64,000 nt of DNA from Pseudomonas lini (GTDB lineage Bacteria; Pseudomonadota; Gammaproteobacteria; Pseudomonadales; Pseudomonadaceae): NCBI RefSeq assembly GCF_001042905.1, contig NZ_JYLB01000006.1, forward strand, positions 186,001 to 250,000, read 5' to 3'. A program made the position numbers and the translations under genes. Below, in pieces: positions 1-10,364 of the stretch (position 1 is its first letter; each line of letters starts with the position of its first letter). A model generated the notes under the pieces. It saw only the letters and a program-made list of their open reading frames with translations, was not told the DNA's origin and did no database searches.

Positions 1-1
1 A

Positions 2-274
2 GCGGACTTGTCAGAAGGCGCGGACATGGTCATGGTCAAGCCAGGCATGCCGTATCTGGATATCCTTTACCGGGTCAAAGAAGAATTCAAAGTGCCGACC
101 TTTGTTTATCAGGTCAGCGGCGAATACGCCATGCACATGGCAGCGATCCAGAATGGCTGGTTGAGCGAAGGGGTTATCCTCGAATCCCTGACCGCTTTTA
201 AACGTGCAGGCGCTGATGGCATCCTGACTTACTTTGCCGTCCGCGCTGCTCAATTGTTACGAGAGCAAAAATAG
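2..274 (+). CDS. hemB: delta-aminolevulinic acid dehydratase (porphobilinogen synthase), C-terminal part
   Basis: Partial gene cut by the left window edge; the reading frame is open from base 2 and ends at TAG 272-274. HemB condenses two 5-aminolevulinate molecules to porphobilinogen in cytoplasmic tetrapyrrole synthesis. The visible ~90 residues match the family's C-terminal barrel part: the segment around MVKPGMPYLDI, the YQVSGEYAM stretch, and the terminal helix with AGADGILTYFA. The catalytic lysines lie upstream, outside the window. The end is 18 bases from the ppk1 start, so the two are probably cotranscribed. Confidence 0.95.
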   Translation, partial: ADLSEGADMVMVKPGMPYLDILYRVKEEFKVPTFVYQVSGEYAMHMAAIQNGWLSEGVILESLTAFKRAGADGILTYFAVRAAQLLREQK

Positions 275-292
275 CCCTCCCAGGAACATTCG

Positions 293-2515
293 ATGAATAC
301 CGAAGGACTCACTGAAGTTGCCGTAAAAGACGCTCAACCTGTGGTGGAGCAAATCGCCGAAACCCCGCCGGAACTGGAGCCTGCTCCACCCGCGGTGGTG
401 GCCGAGCCCGTTGTTGCGGCGCCAGCGATTGCCATTCCCGGCCTGGATGACAGCAGCCTGTACATCCATCGTGAGCTCTCGCAACTGCAGTTCAACATCC
501 GCGTGCTGGAACAGGCGCTGGATGAGTCCTACCCATTGCTGGAGCGGCTGAAGTTTCTGCTGATTTTCTCCAGCAACCTGGACGAGTTCTTCGAGATTCG
601 TGTAGCCGGCCTGAAGAAGCAGATCACCTTCGCCCGTGAACAGGCTGGCGCCGATGGCTTGCAACCGCACCAGGCTCTGGCCCGCATCAGTGAGCTGGTG
701 CACGGTCACGTCGATCGTCAGTACGCAATCCTCAACGACATTCTGTTGCCGGAACTGGAAAAGCATCAGGTCCGCTTCATCCGTCGTCGCTACTGGACCA
801 CCAAGCTCAAGACCTGGGTTCGTCGTTATTTCCGTGACGAGATTGCGCCGATCATCACCCCGATCGGCCTCGACCCGACGCACCCGTTTCCGTTGCTGGT
901 GAACAAGAGCCTGAACTTCATCGTCGAGCTCGAGGGCATCGATGCCTTCGGTCGCGACTCCGGTCTGGCGATCATTCCGGCACCGCGTCTGCTGCCGCGA
1001 ATCATCAAAGTGCCGGAAGAAGTCGGTGGCCCGGGCGACAACTACGTGTTCCTGTCGTCGATGATCCATGCTCACGCCGATGACCTGTTCCAAGGCATGA
1101 AGGTCAAGGGTTGCTACCAGTTCCGCCTGACCCGAAACGCCGACCTTTCGGTCGACACCGAAGATGTAGAAGACCTGGCCCGCGCCCTGCGCGGCGAGTT
1201 GTTCTCCCGTCGCTACGGTGACGCGGTGCGGCTGGAAGTGGCCGACACCTGTCCGAAACACTTGTCCGATTACCTGCTCAAGCAGTTCAACCTGCACGAG
1301 ACCGAGCTGTATCAGGTCAACGGCCCGGTCAACCTGACCCGGTTGTTCAGCATCACCGGCCTGGACAGTCATCCGGAGCTGCAATACACGCCGTTCACCC
1401 CGCAGATCCCGAAACTGCTGCAAAACAGCGAGAACATTTTCAGCGTGATCAGCAAGCAGGACATCCTGCTGCTGCACCCGTTCGAGTCGTTCACCCCGGT
1501 GGTCGACTTGCTGCGCCAGGCGGCCAAGGATCCACACGTGTTGGCGGTTCGTCAGACGTTGTATCGCAGCGGCGCCAACTCCGAGATTGTCGATGCGCTG
1601 GTGGACGCTGCGCGTAACGGCAAGGAAGTGACGGCGGTAATCGAATTGCGCGCGCGGTTCGACGAAGAATCCAACCTGCAACTGGCCAGCCGTCTGCAAG
1701 CGGCCGGTGCGGTGGTGATTTACGGCGTGGTCGGCTTCAAGACCCACGCCAAGATGATGCTGATTTTGCGTCGCGAGGCTGGCGAGATTGTCCGCTACGC
1801 CCACTTGGGTACCGGCAACTACCACGCGGCCAACGCCCGTCTGTACACCGACTACAGCCTGCTGACCTCCGACGATGCCTTGTGCGAAGACGTCGGCAAA
1901 CTGTTCAGCCAGTTGATCGGCATGGGTAAAACCCTGCGCATGAAGAAACTGCTGCACGCACCGTTCACGTTGAAAAAGGGCATGCTCGACATGATTGCCC
2001 GGGAGACTCAGTTCGCCCTCGACGGCAAACCGGCGCACATCATCGCCAAGTTCAACTCGCTGACCGATCCGAAGGTCATCCGCGCGTTGTACAAGGCCAG
2101 TCAGTCCGGAGTGCGTATCGATCTGGTGGTGCGCGGCATGTGCTGTCTGCGCCCGGGCATTGCCGGCGTCTCCCACAACATCCACGTGCGCTCGATCATC
2201 GGTCGCTTCCTGGAACACACCCGGGTCTTCTACTTCCTCAATGGCGGCGAAGAGCAGATGTTCCTGTCCAGTGCCGACTGGATGGAGCGCAACCTCGACA
2301 AGCGCGTCGAGACTTGCTTCCCGGTCGAGGGCAAGAAGCTGATTTTGCGGGTCAAGAAAGAGCTCGAGCTTTATCTGACCGATAACACCCATAGCTGGAG
2401 CCTGCAGGCGGACGGTCGCTACATCCGCAATACGCCGACCGGTAACCAGAACCCGCGCAGTGCCCAGGCAACCTTGCTTGAGCGTTTGGGCAGCCCGATT
2501 CTGGCCGTACGTTAA
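293..2515 (+). CDS. ppk1: polyphosphate kinase 1
   Basis: Makes inorganic polyphosphate from the gamma-phosphate of ATP, reversibly. The 740 residues fit the PPK1 family. Visible parts are an N-terminal extension rich in Pro/Ala/Glu (about residues 1-45), the N-terminal PPK domain beginning near LYIHRELSQLQFN, a middle domain, and two phospholipase-D-like C-terminal domains. The conserved histidines sit in FKTHAKM (His about 485) and YAHLGTGNYH (His about 504); the latter corresponds to the autophosphorylated histidine known in E. coli PPK. It follows hemB by 18 bases and converges on ppx, the enzyme that degrades its product. A strong terminator lies just downstream. Confidence 0.97.
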   Translation: MNTEGLTEVAVKDAQPVVEQIAETPPELEPAPPAVVAEPVVAAPAIAIPGLDDSSLYIHRELSQLQFNIRVLEQALDESYPLLERLKFLLIFSSNLDEFFEIRVAGLKKQITFAREQAGADGLQPHQALARISELVHGHVDRQYAILNDILLPELEKHQVRFIRRRYWTTKLKTWVRRYFRDEIAPIITPIGLDPTHPFPLLVNKSLNFIVELEGIDAFGRDSGLAIIPAPRLLPRIIKVPEEVGGPGDNYVFLSSMIHAHADDLFQGMKVKGCYQFRLTRNADLSVDTEDVEDLARALRGELFSRRYGDAVRLEVADTCPKHLSDYLLKQFNLHETELYQVNGPVNLTRLFSITGLDSHPELQYTPFTPQIPKLLQNSENIFSVISKQDILLLHPFESFTPVVDLLRQAAKDPHVLAVRQTLYRSGANSEIVDALVDAARNGKEVTAVIELRARFDEESNLQLASRLQAAGAVVIYGVVGFKTHAKMMLILRREAGEIVRYAHLGTGNYHAANARLYTDYSLLTSDDALCEDVGKLFSQLIGMGKTLRMKKLLHAPFTLKKGMLDMIARETQFALDGKPAHIIAKFNSLTDPKVIRALYKASQSGVRIDLVVRGMCCLRPGIAGVSHNIHVRSIIGRFLEHTRVFYFLNGGEEQMFLSSADWMERNLDKRVETCFPVEGKKLILRVKKELELYLTDNTHSWSLQADGRYIRNTPTGNQNPRSAQATLLERLGSPILAVR

Positions 2516-2530
2516 CCTCGACGTAGCGTA

Positions 2531-2563
2531 AAAAAATGGCGATCCCTGCGGATCGCCATTTTT
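2531..2563 (+). terminator. Rho-independent terminator after ppk1
   Basis: A perfect stem (AAAAATGGCGATCC / GGATCGCCATTTTT) with a CTGC loop begins 15 bases after the ppk1 stop and is followed by a T-rich stretch. The A and T tracts make it usable in both directions, which suits the convergent ppx gene. Confidence 0.85.
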
Positions 2564-2598
2564 GTTTTCACCTGACGTTTATGCCGAACCTGTCCCGT

Positions 2599-2694
2599 GT
2601 AGGAGCTGCCAAAGGCTGCGATCTTCTGATATTGATCTTTTCTGGGCTACTGAAAGGCAAGATCAAAAGATCGCAGCCTTCGGCAGCTCCTACG
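2599..2694. repeat. REP doublet (type 1), ppk1-ppx gap
   Basis: Two inverted copies of a motif of the form GTAGGAGCTGCCGAAGGCTG followed by CGATCTT, separated by about 40 bases, form a long imperfect palindrome. The left copy has AAAGG for GAAGG. The same motif recurs at 16783, 28553, 32157, 37868, 47039 and 59778. This is REPIN-like architecture as known in fluorescent pseudomonads. Confidence 0.85.
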
Positions 2695-2707
2695 GGATAT
2701 TGCGTAA

Positions 2708-4210
2708 TTAGCGGACGTTGAGCACGAAGCTGACGCGGGTCAGCCACTCCGCTTCCAGGGCGAAGTCGGCCTGGGTCAACTGGTTGTCGTCCAGCCAGTG
2801 TTCCGGGAACAACACATCCAGGCTGTCGCCGTTGGCGTGCAGCACGACTTGTGGCATTTCCTGGGTACCGCGGATGTGGTGGAACAGAATCGCAAAGCGC
2901 AGCAGCACGCACAGGCGAATCAGCTTGATGCCGTCGTCGCCGAAGTCGGCGAACTTGTCCTTGGGAATGTTGCGTCGGTGGCCCCGCACCAGCAGCGCGA
3001 GCATTTGCTGGTCTTCGCGGGAGAATCCGGCCAGGTCCGAGTGCTCGATCAGGTAGGCGCCGTGCTTGTGGTACTGATAGTGCGCGATGTCCAGGCCCAC
3101 TTCATGGACCTTGGCCGCCCAGCTCAGCAGTTCGCGCCAGACACCGTCATCCAGCTCCCAGTCCACGGCCACCTGGTCGAAGGCATGCAGCGCCTTGCGT
3201 TCGACCCGCGCGGCTTGTTCCAGATCAACGTGGTAACGCTCCATCAGCGAGCTGAGCGTGCGCTCACGGACATCTTCGTGATGATGACGGCCCAGCAGGT
3301 CATAGAGCACGCCTTCGCGCAGGGCACCTTCACAGTGATCCATGCGTTGCAGTTCGAGGGAGTCGAAGATCGCTTCGAGAATCGCCAACCCGGCGGGGAA
3401 GATCGCCCGGCGGTCGGGCTTGATGCCTTCGAAATCGATTTTCTCGACATCGCCGAGTTTGAACAACTTGCGCTTGAGCCAGGCCAGGCCTTCGGCATTC
3501 ACTTCGCCAGTGCCATGCCCGCCAGCCTTCAGCGCCAGACCAATGGCGCGAATGGTACCCGAGGAGCCGATGGCTTCATCCCAGGTCAGGCGGTGCAGGG
3601 CGTGTTCGATGCTCATGATCTCCAGCCGCGCCGCGGTGTACGCCTGGGCGTAGCGGGCCGGGGTGATCTTGCCATCCTTGAAATAGCGCTGGGTGAAGCT
3701 GACGCAGCCCATTTGCAGGCTTTCGCGCAGCAGCGGTTCGAAACGCTGGCCGATGATGAACTCAGTACTGCCGCCGCCGATGTCGGCCACCAGGCGCTTG
3801 CCCGGTGTGTCGGCGAGGGTATGGGAGACGCCGAGGTAAATCAGGCGCGCTTCTTCACGGCCGGAGATGACTTCTACCGGATGGCCGAGAATTTCTTCGG
3901 CGCGACGGATGAATTCGGCGCGGTTACGGGCTTCGCGCAGGGCGTTGGTGCCGACGATCCGCACGGTGCCGGGCGGCATACCGCTGATCAGTTGGGCGAA
4001 ACGCTTCAGGCAATCGAGCCCGCGCTGCATGGATTCTTCGCTGAGTTGGCGCTCTTCGTCGATGCCGGCGGCCAGCTGAACCTTCTCCCCGAGACGTTCG
4101 AGAATCCGGATTTCGCCGTTCTGGGCCTTGGCCACGACCATGTGAAAGCTGTTGGAGCCCAGGTCGATTGCGGCGATCAGGGACAGATTCTTGGCTTGGG
4201 ATTGCGGCAT
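2708..4210 (-). CDS. ppx: exopolyphosphatase / pppGpp phosphohydrolase
   Basis: Removes terminal phosphates from polyphosphate; the family can also hydrolyse pppGpp. At 500 residues it has the usual Ppx/GppA length. It starts with the ASKHA-fold phosphate-1 motif (AAIDLGSNSFHMVVA, residues about 14-28), has the second nucleotide motif VADIGGGSTEF near residue 142, and a C-terminal HD-like helical part (HEVGLDIAHYQYHKHGAYL). It is convergent to ppk1, the common Pseudomonas arrangement. The start gives the standard MPQSQAKNLS N-terminus; no strong Shine-Dalgarno is visible before it. Confidence 0.96.
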   Translation of the reverse strand: MPQSQAKNLSLIAAIDLGSNSFHMVVAKAQNGEIRILERLGEKVQLAAGIDEERQLSEESMQRGLDCLKRFAQLISGMPPGTVRIVGTNALREARNRAEFIRRAEEILGHPVEVISGREEARLIYLGVSHTLADTPGKRLVADIGGGSTEFIIGQRFEPLLRESLQMGCVSFTQRYFKDGKITPARYAQAYTAARLEIMSIEHALHRLTWDEAIGSSGTIRAIGLALKAGGHGTGEVNAEGLAWLKRKLFKLGDVEKIDFEGIKPDRRAIFPAGLAILEAIFDSLELQRMDHCEGALREGVLYDLLGRHHHEDVRERTLSSLMERYHVDLEQAARVERKALHAFDQVAVDWELDDGVWRELLSWAAKVHEVGLDIAHYQYHKHGAYLIEHSDLAGFSREDQQMLALLVRGHRRNIPKDKFADFGDDGIKLIRLCVLLRFAILFHHIRGTQEMPQVVLHANGDSLDVLFPEHWLDDNQLTQADFALEAEWLTRVSFVLNVR

Positions 4211-4272
4211 GGTCAGGGGGTCTCGGTCGATAACCTCGACATCCTGCCACGATCAAACGCTGACGCCAACGC

Positions 4273-4301
4273 GTAGGAGCTGTCGAAGGCTGCGATCTTT
4301 T
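4273..4301. repeat. Solitary type 1 REP
   Basis: A single GTAGGAGCTGTCGAAGGCTG copy followed by CGATCTTT, without an inverted partner. It stands 30 bases before the type 3 doublet. All other type 1 copies in the window occur as inverted pairs. Confidence 0.75.
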
Positions 4302-4330
4302 AGCGCGGGTGGCATTCGTGGCGTTGCAGA

Positions 4331-4435
4331 CGGCCTCTTCGCGGGCAAGCCCGCTCCCACATGGATTTTGTGTCGTTCGAACAATCGAGGCGCACATCGA
4401 ACCCTGTGGGAGCGGGCTTGCCCGCGAAGGCGGCC
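4331..4435. repeat. REP doublet (type 3)
   Basis: Inverted copies of a motif containing GTGGGAGCGGGCTTGCCCGC flank a ~40-base spacer; CGGCC/GGCCG caps extend the palindrome. It ends 20 bases from the stop codon of the amino-acid transporter ATPase gene. Close relatives with TCGC in place of CCGC are at 58871 and 60868. Confidence 0.85.
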
Positions 4436-4455
4436 TCGAAGGCACTGACGGTCTT

Positions 4456-5193
4456 TCAGCCCGCCGCTTCCACCGTCCCAATGAAATTCGCCAGCTCCGC
4501 CGTCTGCGGGTTGGCGAACAACACCTTCGGATCCCCCACCTCATGCACCTTGCCGTGGTGCATGAACACCAATTTGTCCCCAACCTCGCGGGCAAAGCGC
4601 ATTTCATGGGTGACCATAATCAACGTCATGCCTTCCTTGGCCAGTTGCCGGACCACGCTCAGCACCTCGTTGACCAGTTCCGGGTCGAGTGCCGAGGTGA
4701 TCTCGTCGCATAACAACACCTTCGGCGACATGGCCAGTGCGCGAGCAATCGCCACCCGCTGTTGCTGGCCGCCAGACAGTCGATCCGGGAACGCATCGAA
4801 CTTTTCCCCCAGCCCGACCCGTTCCAGCATCTGCCGCGCCAGCTCGGCGGCTTTGGTTTTCGGCACTTTCTGCACCACTTGCGGCGCGAGCATGACGTTT
4901 TCGCCCACAGTCAGGTGCGGGAACAGATTGAACTGCTGGAACACCATCCCGACTTTCTGCCGCAGGCTGCGCAGGTCGGCGCGGGCGGCGTCGAGGTATT
5001 CGCCGTCGACTTCGATCACGCCGTCATTGATCGACTCCAGACCATTGAGGGTGCGCAACAAGGTGGATTTGCCCGAGCCGCTGCGGCCGATGATCGCCAC
5101 CACCTGGCCTTCGTCGACACTCAGGTCGATGCCTTTGAGCACATGGTGGTCGCCGTAATATTTATGCAGGGCGGAAATTCTAAGCAGAGGCAT
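4456..5193 (-). CDS. amino-acid ABC transporter, ATP-binding protein
   Basis: ATPase of a polar amino-acid importer (245 aa). Walker A is GRSGSGKST near residue 37, the signature is LSGGQQQR, Walker B is VLLCDEITSALDPE, and the switch histidine is in MVTHEM. Family knowledge places it in the GlnQ/HisP/ArtP group; the substrate cannot be read from sequence. I chose the ATG at 5193 rather than one nine codons upstream because AAAGGAGA stands at correct spacing before it; the first codons then overlap the end of the upstream permease gene. It is the last gene of a four-gene operon: binding protein, two permeases, ATPase. Confidence 0.93.
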   Translation of the reverse strand: MPLLRISALHKYYGDHHVLKGIDLSVDEGQVVAIIGRSGSGKSTLLRTLNGLESINDGVIEVDGEYLDAARADLRSLRQKVGMVFQQFNLFPHLTVGENVMLAPQVVQKVPKTKAAELARQMLERVGLGEKFDAFPDRLSGGQQQRVAIARALAMSPKVLLCDEITSALDPELVNEVLSVVRQLAKEGMTLIMVTHEMRFAREVGDKLVFMHHGKVHEVGDPKVLFANPQTAELANFIGTVEAAG

Positions 5194-5830
5194 GCAGTCT
5201 CCTTTCCAGGTAGCGCGCACTGAGGGACAAGGGGTAGCAGAGCAGGAAGTAACCGAGCGCCACCAGGCCGTAGACCATGAAGGGCTCGAAGGTCGCGTTG
5301 GCGAGCATGCCGCCGGTCTTGGTCAGTTCGGTGAAGCCGATGATCGAGGTGACGGCGGTGCCTTTGACCACTTGCACCGAGAAGCCCACGGTTGGCGCCA
5401 CGGCGATGCGCAGGGCTTGCGGCAGGATCACGTAGCGCAGTTGCTCCAGCGGGTTGAGTGCCAGGCTCGACGAGGCTTCCCACTGGCCGTTGGGGATCGA
5501 GTCGACGCAACCGCGCCAGATCTCCGCCAGGTAAGCGCTGGTGAACAGCGTCAAGGCAATCGCCGCCGCCATCCACGGCGAAATCTCCACACCGGCCAGC
5601 GCCACACCGAAGAACACCAGAAACAGCTGCATCAACAGCGGCGTGCCCTGGAACAGTTCGATGTAGGTGCGGGCGAAGTTACTGGGCAGGGATTTTTTTG
5701 AAATCCGCATCACCATGATCAGCAAACCGATCAGCCCGCCACCGATAAACGCCACCAGCGACAATGCCAAGGTCCATTGCAGGCCCGTGAGCAGGTTGCG
5801 CAGGATGTCCCAGAAGGTGAAATCGCTCAT
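5180..5830 (-). CDS. amino-acid ABC transporter permease (second of two)
   Basis: Inner-membrane subunit of the polar amino-acid importer (216 aa from MSDFTFWDIL). It has about five hydrophobic segments and the HisM/GlnP-type EAA loop (EASSSLALNPLEQLRYVILPQ). The ATG at 5830 overlaps the stop of the preceding permease in an ATGA junction, so translation is probably coupled. A longer reading frame extends upstream to 5902, but that part lies inside the previous gene and lacks membrane character. Its 3' end overlaps the ATPase start by 14 bases. Confidence 0.92.
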   Translation of the reverse strand: MSDFTFWDILRNLLTGLQWTLALSLVAFIGGGLIGLLIMVMRISKKSLPSNFARTYIELFQGTPLLMQLFLVFFGVALAGVEISPWMAAAIALTLFTSAYLAEIWRGCVDSIPNGQWEASSSLALNPLEQLRYVILPQALRIAVAPTVGFSVQVVKGTAVTSIIGFTELTKTGGMLANATFEPFMVYGLVALGYFLLCYPLSLSARYLERRLHASA

Positions 5831-6498
5831 TGGCTGCTGCTCCTGGCTATGTAGCGCCGGCCGATCCAATTCAGCAATTGGCGGATCAGCAGCGCCATGC
5901 ACAGATAGATCAGTGTGGTCAGGGCATAGGTTTCAAAGGCGCGGAAGTTGCGCGATTGAATGAAGTTGGCGGCGAAGCTCAGCTCTTCGGTGGCGATCTG
6001 CGAGCAGACCGCCGAGCCGAGCATCACGATGATGATCTGGCTGCTCAGGGCCGGCCAGACCTTGCCCAGCGCCGGCAGCAGAACCACGTGGCGGAAGGCT
6101 TCGAAGCGCGTCATCGCCAAGGCGGCCGCGGCTTCCAGCTGCCCGCGGGGGATCGCTTGAATGCCGGCGCGGATGATCTCGGTCGAATAGGCGCCAAGGT
6201 TGATCACCATCGCCAGCACTGCCGCTTGCCATTCGGAAATCTGCAGGCCCAGCGACGGCAAACCGAAGAAGATGAAAAACAACTGCACCAGGAATGGCGT
6301 GTTGCGGATCAACTCGACGTAAACCCCGAAAATGCCGGCGAACGGGCGGATGTTCCACGCCCGCACCAGTGCCCCGACGATACCCAGACCGACCCCGAGC
6401 ACCGCGCCAATGGCCGTCAACTCAAGGGTGAACAGCGCACCGCGCAGCAGCAGGTCGGTGTTTTCCACCACCGGCAAGAAATCGAACTGATAAGCCAT
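5827..6498 (-). CDS. amino-acid ABC transporter permease (first of two)
   Basis: Inner-membrane subunit (223 aa) paralogous to the next gene, presumably forming a heterodimer with it. The EAA-type loop reads EAAAALAMTRFEAFRHVVLLPA. Several hydrophobic helices start near residue 20 (GALFTLELTAIGAVLGVGLG). The spacer to the binding-protein gene is 22 bases, consistent with a single operon. Confidence 0.92.
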   Translation of the reverse strand: MAYQFDFLPVVENTDLLLRGALFTLELTAIGAVLGVGLGIVGALVRAWNIRPFAGIFGVYVELIRNTPFLVQLFFIFFGLPSLGLQISEWQAAVLAMVINLGAYSTEIIRAGIQAIPRGQLEAAAALAMTRFEAFRHVVLLPALGKVWPALSSQIIIVMLGSAVCSQIATEELSFAANFIQSRNFRAFETYALTTLIYLCMALLIRQLLNWIGRRYIARSSSQ

Positions 6499-6520
6499 AA
6501 ATCGTCTCCCGCGCGAACGA

Positions 6521-7306
6521 TCAGAGATCGGCCGGCAGCGGCTCTTTCAGCCAGGTTTGCGAATTCTTTTCCAGCGCACCGTCAGCCTTGGCCGTGGTGA
6601 GAATGTCGTTGACCTTGCCCAGCAGCGCCGGCTCGTTCTTGTTCACGCCAACGTAAACCGGCGAATCCTTGAGCTTCACTTTCAGGGCCGGCACGCGTTT
6701 CGGATTTTTCTCGCTGATCGCCACCATCACCACGTTGCCGCTGGCAATCAGGTCGACTTGCCCTGCGAGGTAGGCGGCGATGGTCGAGTTGTTGTCTTCG
6801 AAGCGTTTGATGGTCGCGCCTTCGGGGGCGACTTTGGTCAGTTCGATGTCTTCGATGGCGCCACGGGTGACGCTGATGGTTTTGCCCTTGAGATCATCCA
6901 GGCCCTTGATGGCGGCGTCTGGCGGGCCGAACACGGCGAGGTAGAACGGTGCGTAGGCACGGGAGAAGTCGATGACTTTTTCGCGCTCAGGGTTCTTGCC
7001 GAGGCTGGAAATCACCAAATCGACTTTGCCGGTGGTCAGGAACGGAATGCGGTTGGTGCTGTTGACCGGGGTCAGCTCGAGTTTGACCTTGAGTTGGTCG
7101 GCCAGCAGTTTGGCGGTGTCGATATCGAGGCCGCGAGGTTTCATGTCCGGGCCGACCGATCCGAACGGTGGAAAGTCTTGGGGCACCGCGACTTTGAGGG
7201 TGCCGCGCTTGACCACATCCTCCAGGCCGTCGGCGTGGGCGGGTGCCTGGCTCAGCATCAGGCTGGCGAACAGGGCTTTGATGAGGACGCTGTAACGCAT
7301 GGTCAT
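6521..7306 (-). CDS. amino-acid ABC transporter, periplasmic substrate-binding protein
   Basis: SBP family 3 protein (261 aa) that captures the ligand in the periplasm. It has a signal peptide (MTMRYSVLIKALFASLMLSQ, cleavage around APAHA-DG), then GTLKVAVPQDFPPFGS and the family signature region GLDIDTAKLLADQL. The ATG at 7306 has GGAG eight bases upstream; the much longer open frame reaching 7489 would add residues before an obvious signal peptide. First gene of the operon and divergent from a FadR-type regulator. Confidence 0.93.
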   Translation of the reverse strand: MTMRYSVLIKALFASLMLSQAPAHADGLEDVVKRGTLKVAVPQDFPPFGSVGPDMKPRGLDIDTAKLLADQLKVKLELTPVNSTNRIPFLTTGKVDLVISSLGKNPEREKVIDFSRAYAPFYLAVFGPPDAAIKGLDDLKGKTISVTRGAIEDIELTKVAPEGATIKRFEDNNSTIAAYLAGQVDLIASGNVVMVAISEKNPKRVPALKVKLKDSPVYVGVNKNEPALLGKVNDILTTAKADGALEKNSQTWLKEPLPADL

Positions 7307-7563
7307 GGCAAATCTCCGGATCGGCGGGAAGTGATTTCTGCGGATCGACAGAGCACGGGCCATGCCAAGATTAGGTTTTGGGGGGCGCAGGCCCCGGTTT
7401 TGCTGGTGTCGTTCGGTCTTACTGGTCTGAACAGTTGGGTGGCATTTCGCACCCTGATGGCGCACCCGTGAAAATTCCCGAACCCCCATGGGGCACGACT
7501 TGCCGGACGTCGCGAATAGCTTTACAACTAGCCGCTCATTGGCCTGGCTCGTCTGAAAAAACC

Positions 7564-8271
7564 ATGAACTCGATCTCCCGCGCCGTACCTGAAGTGGCGC
7601 TGCAAGCCATCCGCAAACTGATCGCCGAGCAAGGTTTCGGGGCGGGGGATGCCTTGCCCTCGCAACGGGACCTGGCGGTGCAATTGGGGGTCAGTCGGGC
7701 GTCATTGCGTGAGGCGTTATCGTCTCTGAGTGCGCTGGGCGTGATCAGTATCCAGCCAGGCAAAGGCGTGTTCGTGCAGTCACCGGTCGATCTGCCCCGG
7801 GGCGATGCGGCGCCGGGCTGGCCGTTCGCGGCTCAGGCATCGCCGCTGGACATCTTCCAGTTGCGCTACGCGCTGGAAGGTTTTGCCGCCGGGCTGGCGG
7901 CCGTGACCCTGAGCACCGATGAGCTCGATGCCCTGGAAGACAATGTCGCCGCCATGCGCAACGAACTGCGTGCCGCCGACTTCGAGGCGGCGGCGCGACT
8001 GGATTTCGAGTTTCACCGGCGCATTCTTCTCGCCAGCGGCAATCAGGCGATGCTGAGCATTCTGACGGCCAGCGCCGACATCTTCCTGGAGAGCCAGAAG
8101 CTACCGTTCATCCGGGCCGAACGGGCCATGGAAACCTGGCAGGAACACCGTAAAATCCTCCGCGCGCTGGCGCGTCGGGCCTCTGGCGCCGCGCAGAAGG
8201 CCATGCAAGAGCATGTGCGCAACGCCGCCCTGCGCACCGGAATTGCTTTCGTCGCTCCCGCCACCTCATGA
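7564..8271 (+). CDS. GntR family transcriptional regulator (FadR/FCD subfamily)
   Basis: 235 aa. The N-terminal winged helix-turn-helix (residues about 8-75) has the GntR pattern, with LPSQRDLAVQLGVSRASLRE as the HTH and GKGVFV as the wing. The C-terminal FCD helical domain follows, with histidines and acidic residues (FEFHRRI, EHRKIL, EHVRNAAL) typical of metal and carboxylate ligand binding. It is divergent from the amino-acid importer at a 257-base gap, so it probably controls that operon; this is inference. The ATG at 7564 gives the normal GntR N-terminus; the frame is open further upstream but without HTH-related sequence. Confidence 0.88.
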   Translation: MNSISRAVPEVALQAIRKLIAEQGFGAGDALPSQRDLAVQLGVSRASLREALSSLSALGVISIQPGKGVFVQSPVDLPRGDAAPGWPFAAQASPLDIFQLRYALEGFAAGLAAVTLSTDELDALEDNVAAMRNELRAADFEAAARLDFEFHRRILLASGNQAMLSILTASADIFLESQKLPFIRAERAMETWQEHRKILRALARRASGAAQKAMQEHVRNAALRTGIAFVAPATS

Positions 8272-8394
8272 CTTGAGCTATACCCAAACTCATGGGCCAC
8301 CATAGCGAGACTCAATCATCTGCGGCTTCCTGAACACGGGAAGGGCGGCTATGATGGGCCACGTTTTTTTATTGCTTACAACCCGGAGACATCC

Positions 8395-8724
8395 ATGAGC
8401 AGCGATCTTATCAAGCACGTCACCGACGCTAACTTCGAAGAAGAAGTACTGAAGGCTGCTGGCCCTGTGCTTGTTGACTACTGGGCTGAGTGGTGCGGCC
8501 CCTGCAAAATGATCGCCCCGGTTCTGGACGAGATCGCTGGCACCTACGCTGGCAAGCTGACCGTTGCCAAGCTGAACATCGACGAAAACCAGGAAACCCC
8601 GGCCAAGCACGGCGTACGTGGTATCCCGACGCTGATGCTGTTCAAGAACGGCAACGTCGAAGCCACCAAGGTCGGCGCGCTGTCGAAGTCGCAACTGGCT
8701 GCTTTCCTCGACGCCAACATCTAA
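8395..8724 (+). CDS. trxA: thioredoxin 1
   Basis: Cytoplasmic dithiol reductase, 109 aa, the usual length. The active site WCGPC (Cys34 and Cys37) follows VLVDYWAE; the conserved cis-proline is in RGIPTLMLF. GGAGA stands before the ATG. It is followed by a strong terminator and then rho, the classical gammaproteobacterial trxA-rho order. Confidence 0.98.
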   Translation: MSSDLIKHVTDANFEEEVLKAAGPVLVDYWAEWCGPCKMIAPVLDEIAGTYAGKLTVAKLNIDENQETPAKHGVRGIPTLMLFKNGNVEATKVGALSKSQLAAFLDANI

Positions 8725-8745
8725 GCGTTGTTATAAATCGTCATG

Positions 8746-8774
8746 AAAAGGCCCCGCATAATGCGGGGCCTTTT
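8746..8774 (+). terminator. Rho-independent terminator after trxA
   Basis: Perfect stem AAAAGGCCCCGCAT / ATGCGGGGCCTTTT with almost no loop spacer, 22 bases after the trxA stop. Confidence 0.92.
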
Positions 8775-8775
8775 C

Positions 8776-8971
8776 GTTATTGAGGGCTAGACGCTCCGAA
8801 ACTCAGGTGGTACATTCGGCCCCGCACTGGTTTCTCCACTGCCCCCTGCTAGCCGTCGCCGACGCACTCCTTTTCGAATAAGTACGCGATCCTGTCGCCT
8901 TCTCTGCGGCGCGGCCTCATTAAGCCAAAAGCTTAATTTCCCCCCTCCATAAATGATTACGTCATTCCTAT
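8776..8971 (+). promoter_or_regulatory. rho leader, pyrimidine-rich
   Basis: 196 bases between the trxA terminator and rho. The stretch 8820-8945 is C/T-rich and G-poor, with runs such as CTCCACTGCCCCCTGC and CGCACTCCTTTTC. Autoregulation of rho through Rho binding to its own leader is established in E. coli, and this composition would suit it. I could not identify a convincing -35/-10 pair by eye. Confidence 0.45.
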
Positions 8972-10231
<1,260 letters not shown>

Positions 10232-10244
10232 ATCGCAGAAAGTC

Positions 10245-10275
10245 AGCAAAAGCCGGGGAAACCCGGCTTTTTGCT
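10245..10275. terminator. Bidirectional terminator after rho
   Basis: AGCAAAAGCCGGG / CCCGGCTTTTTGCT stem with a GAAA-type loop, 14 bases past the rho stop. T tracts on both strands allow use in either direction. Confidence 0.88.
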
Positions 10276-10364
10276 ATCTGATTTTTGATGTTCGTGGTTC
10301 TGAATAGAGGGGTTCGGCGCTAAACTGCCTGCCCCGAACGCCACGGCCAACACGAGGCTCACGC

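Noticed and set aside
257..2392. Very long open frame (711 codons) antisense to ppk1
   Set aside because: It mirrors the codon structure of ppk1 in a high-GC genome, its product is low-complexity in Gln/Val/Arg, and no domain or ribosome site was seen. The same applies to long antisense frames opposite ppx, rho, ubiD, gcvP and argA.
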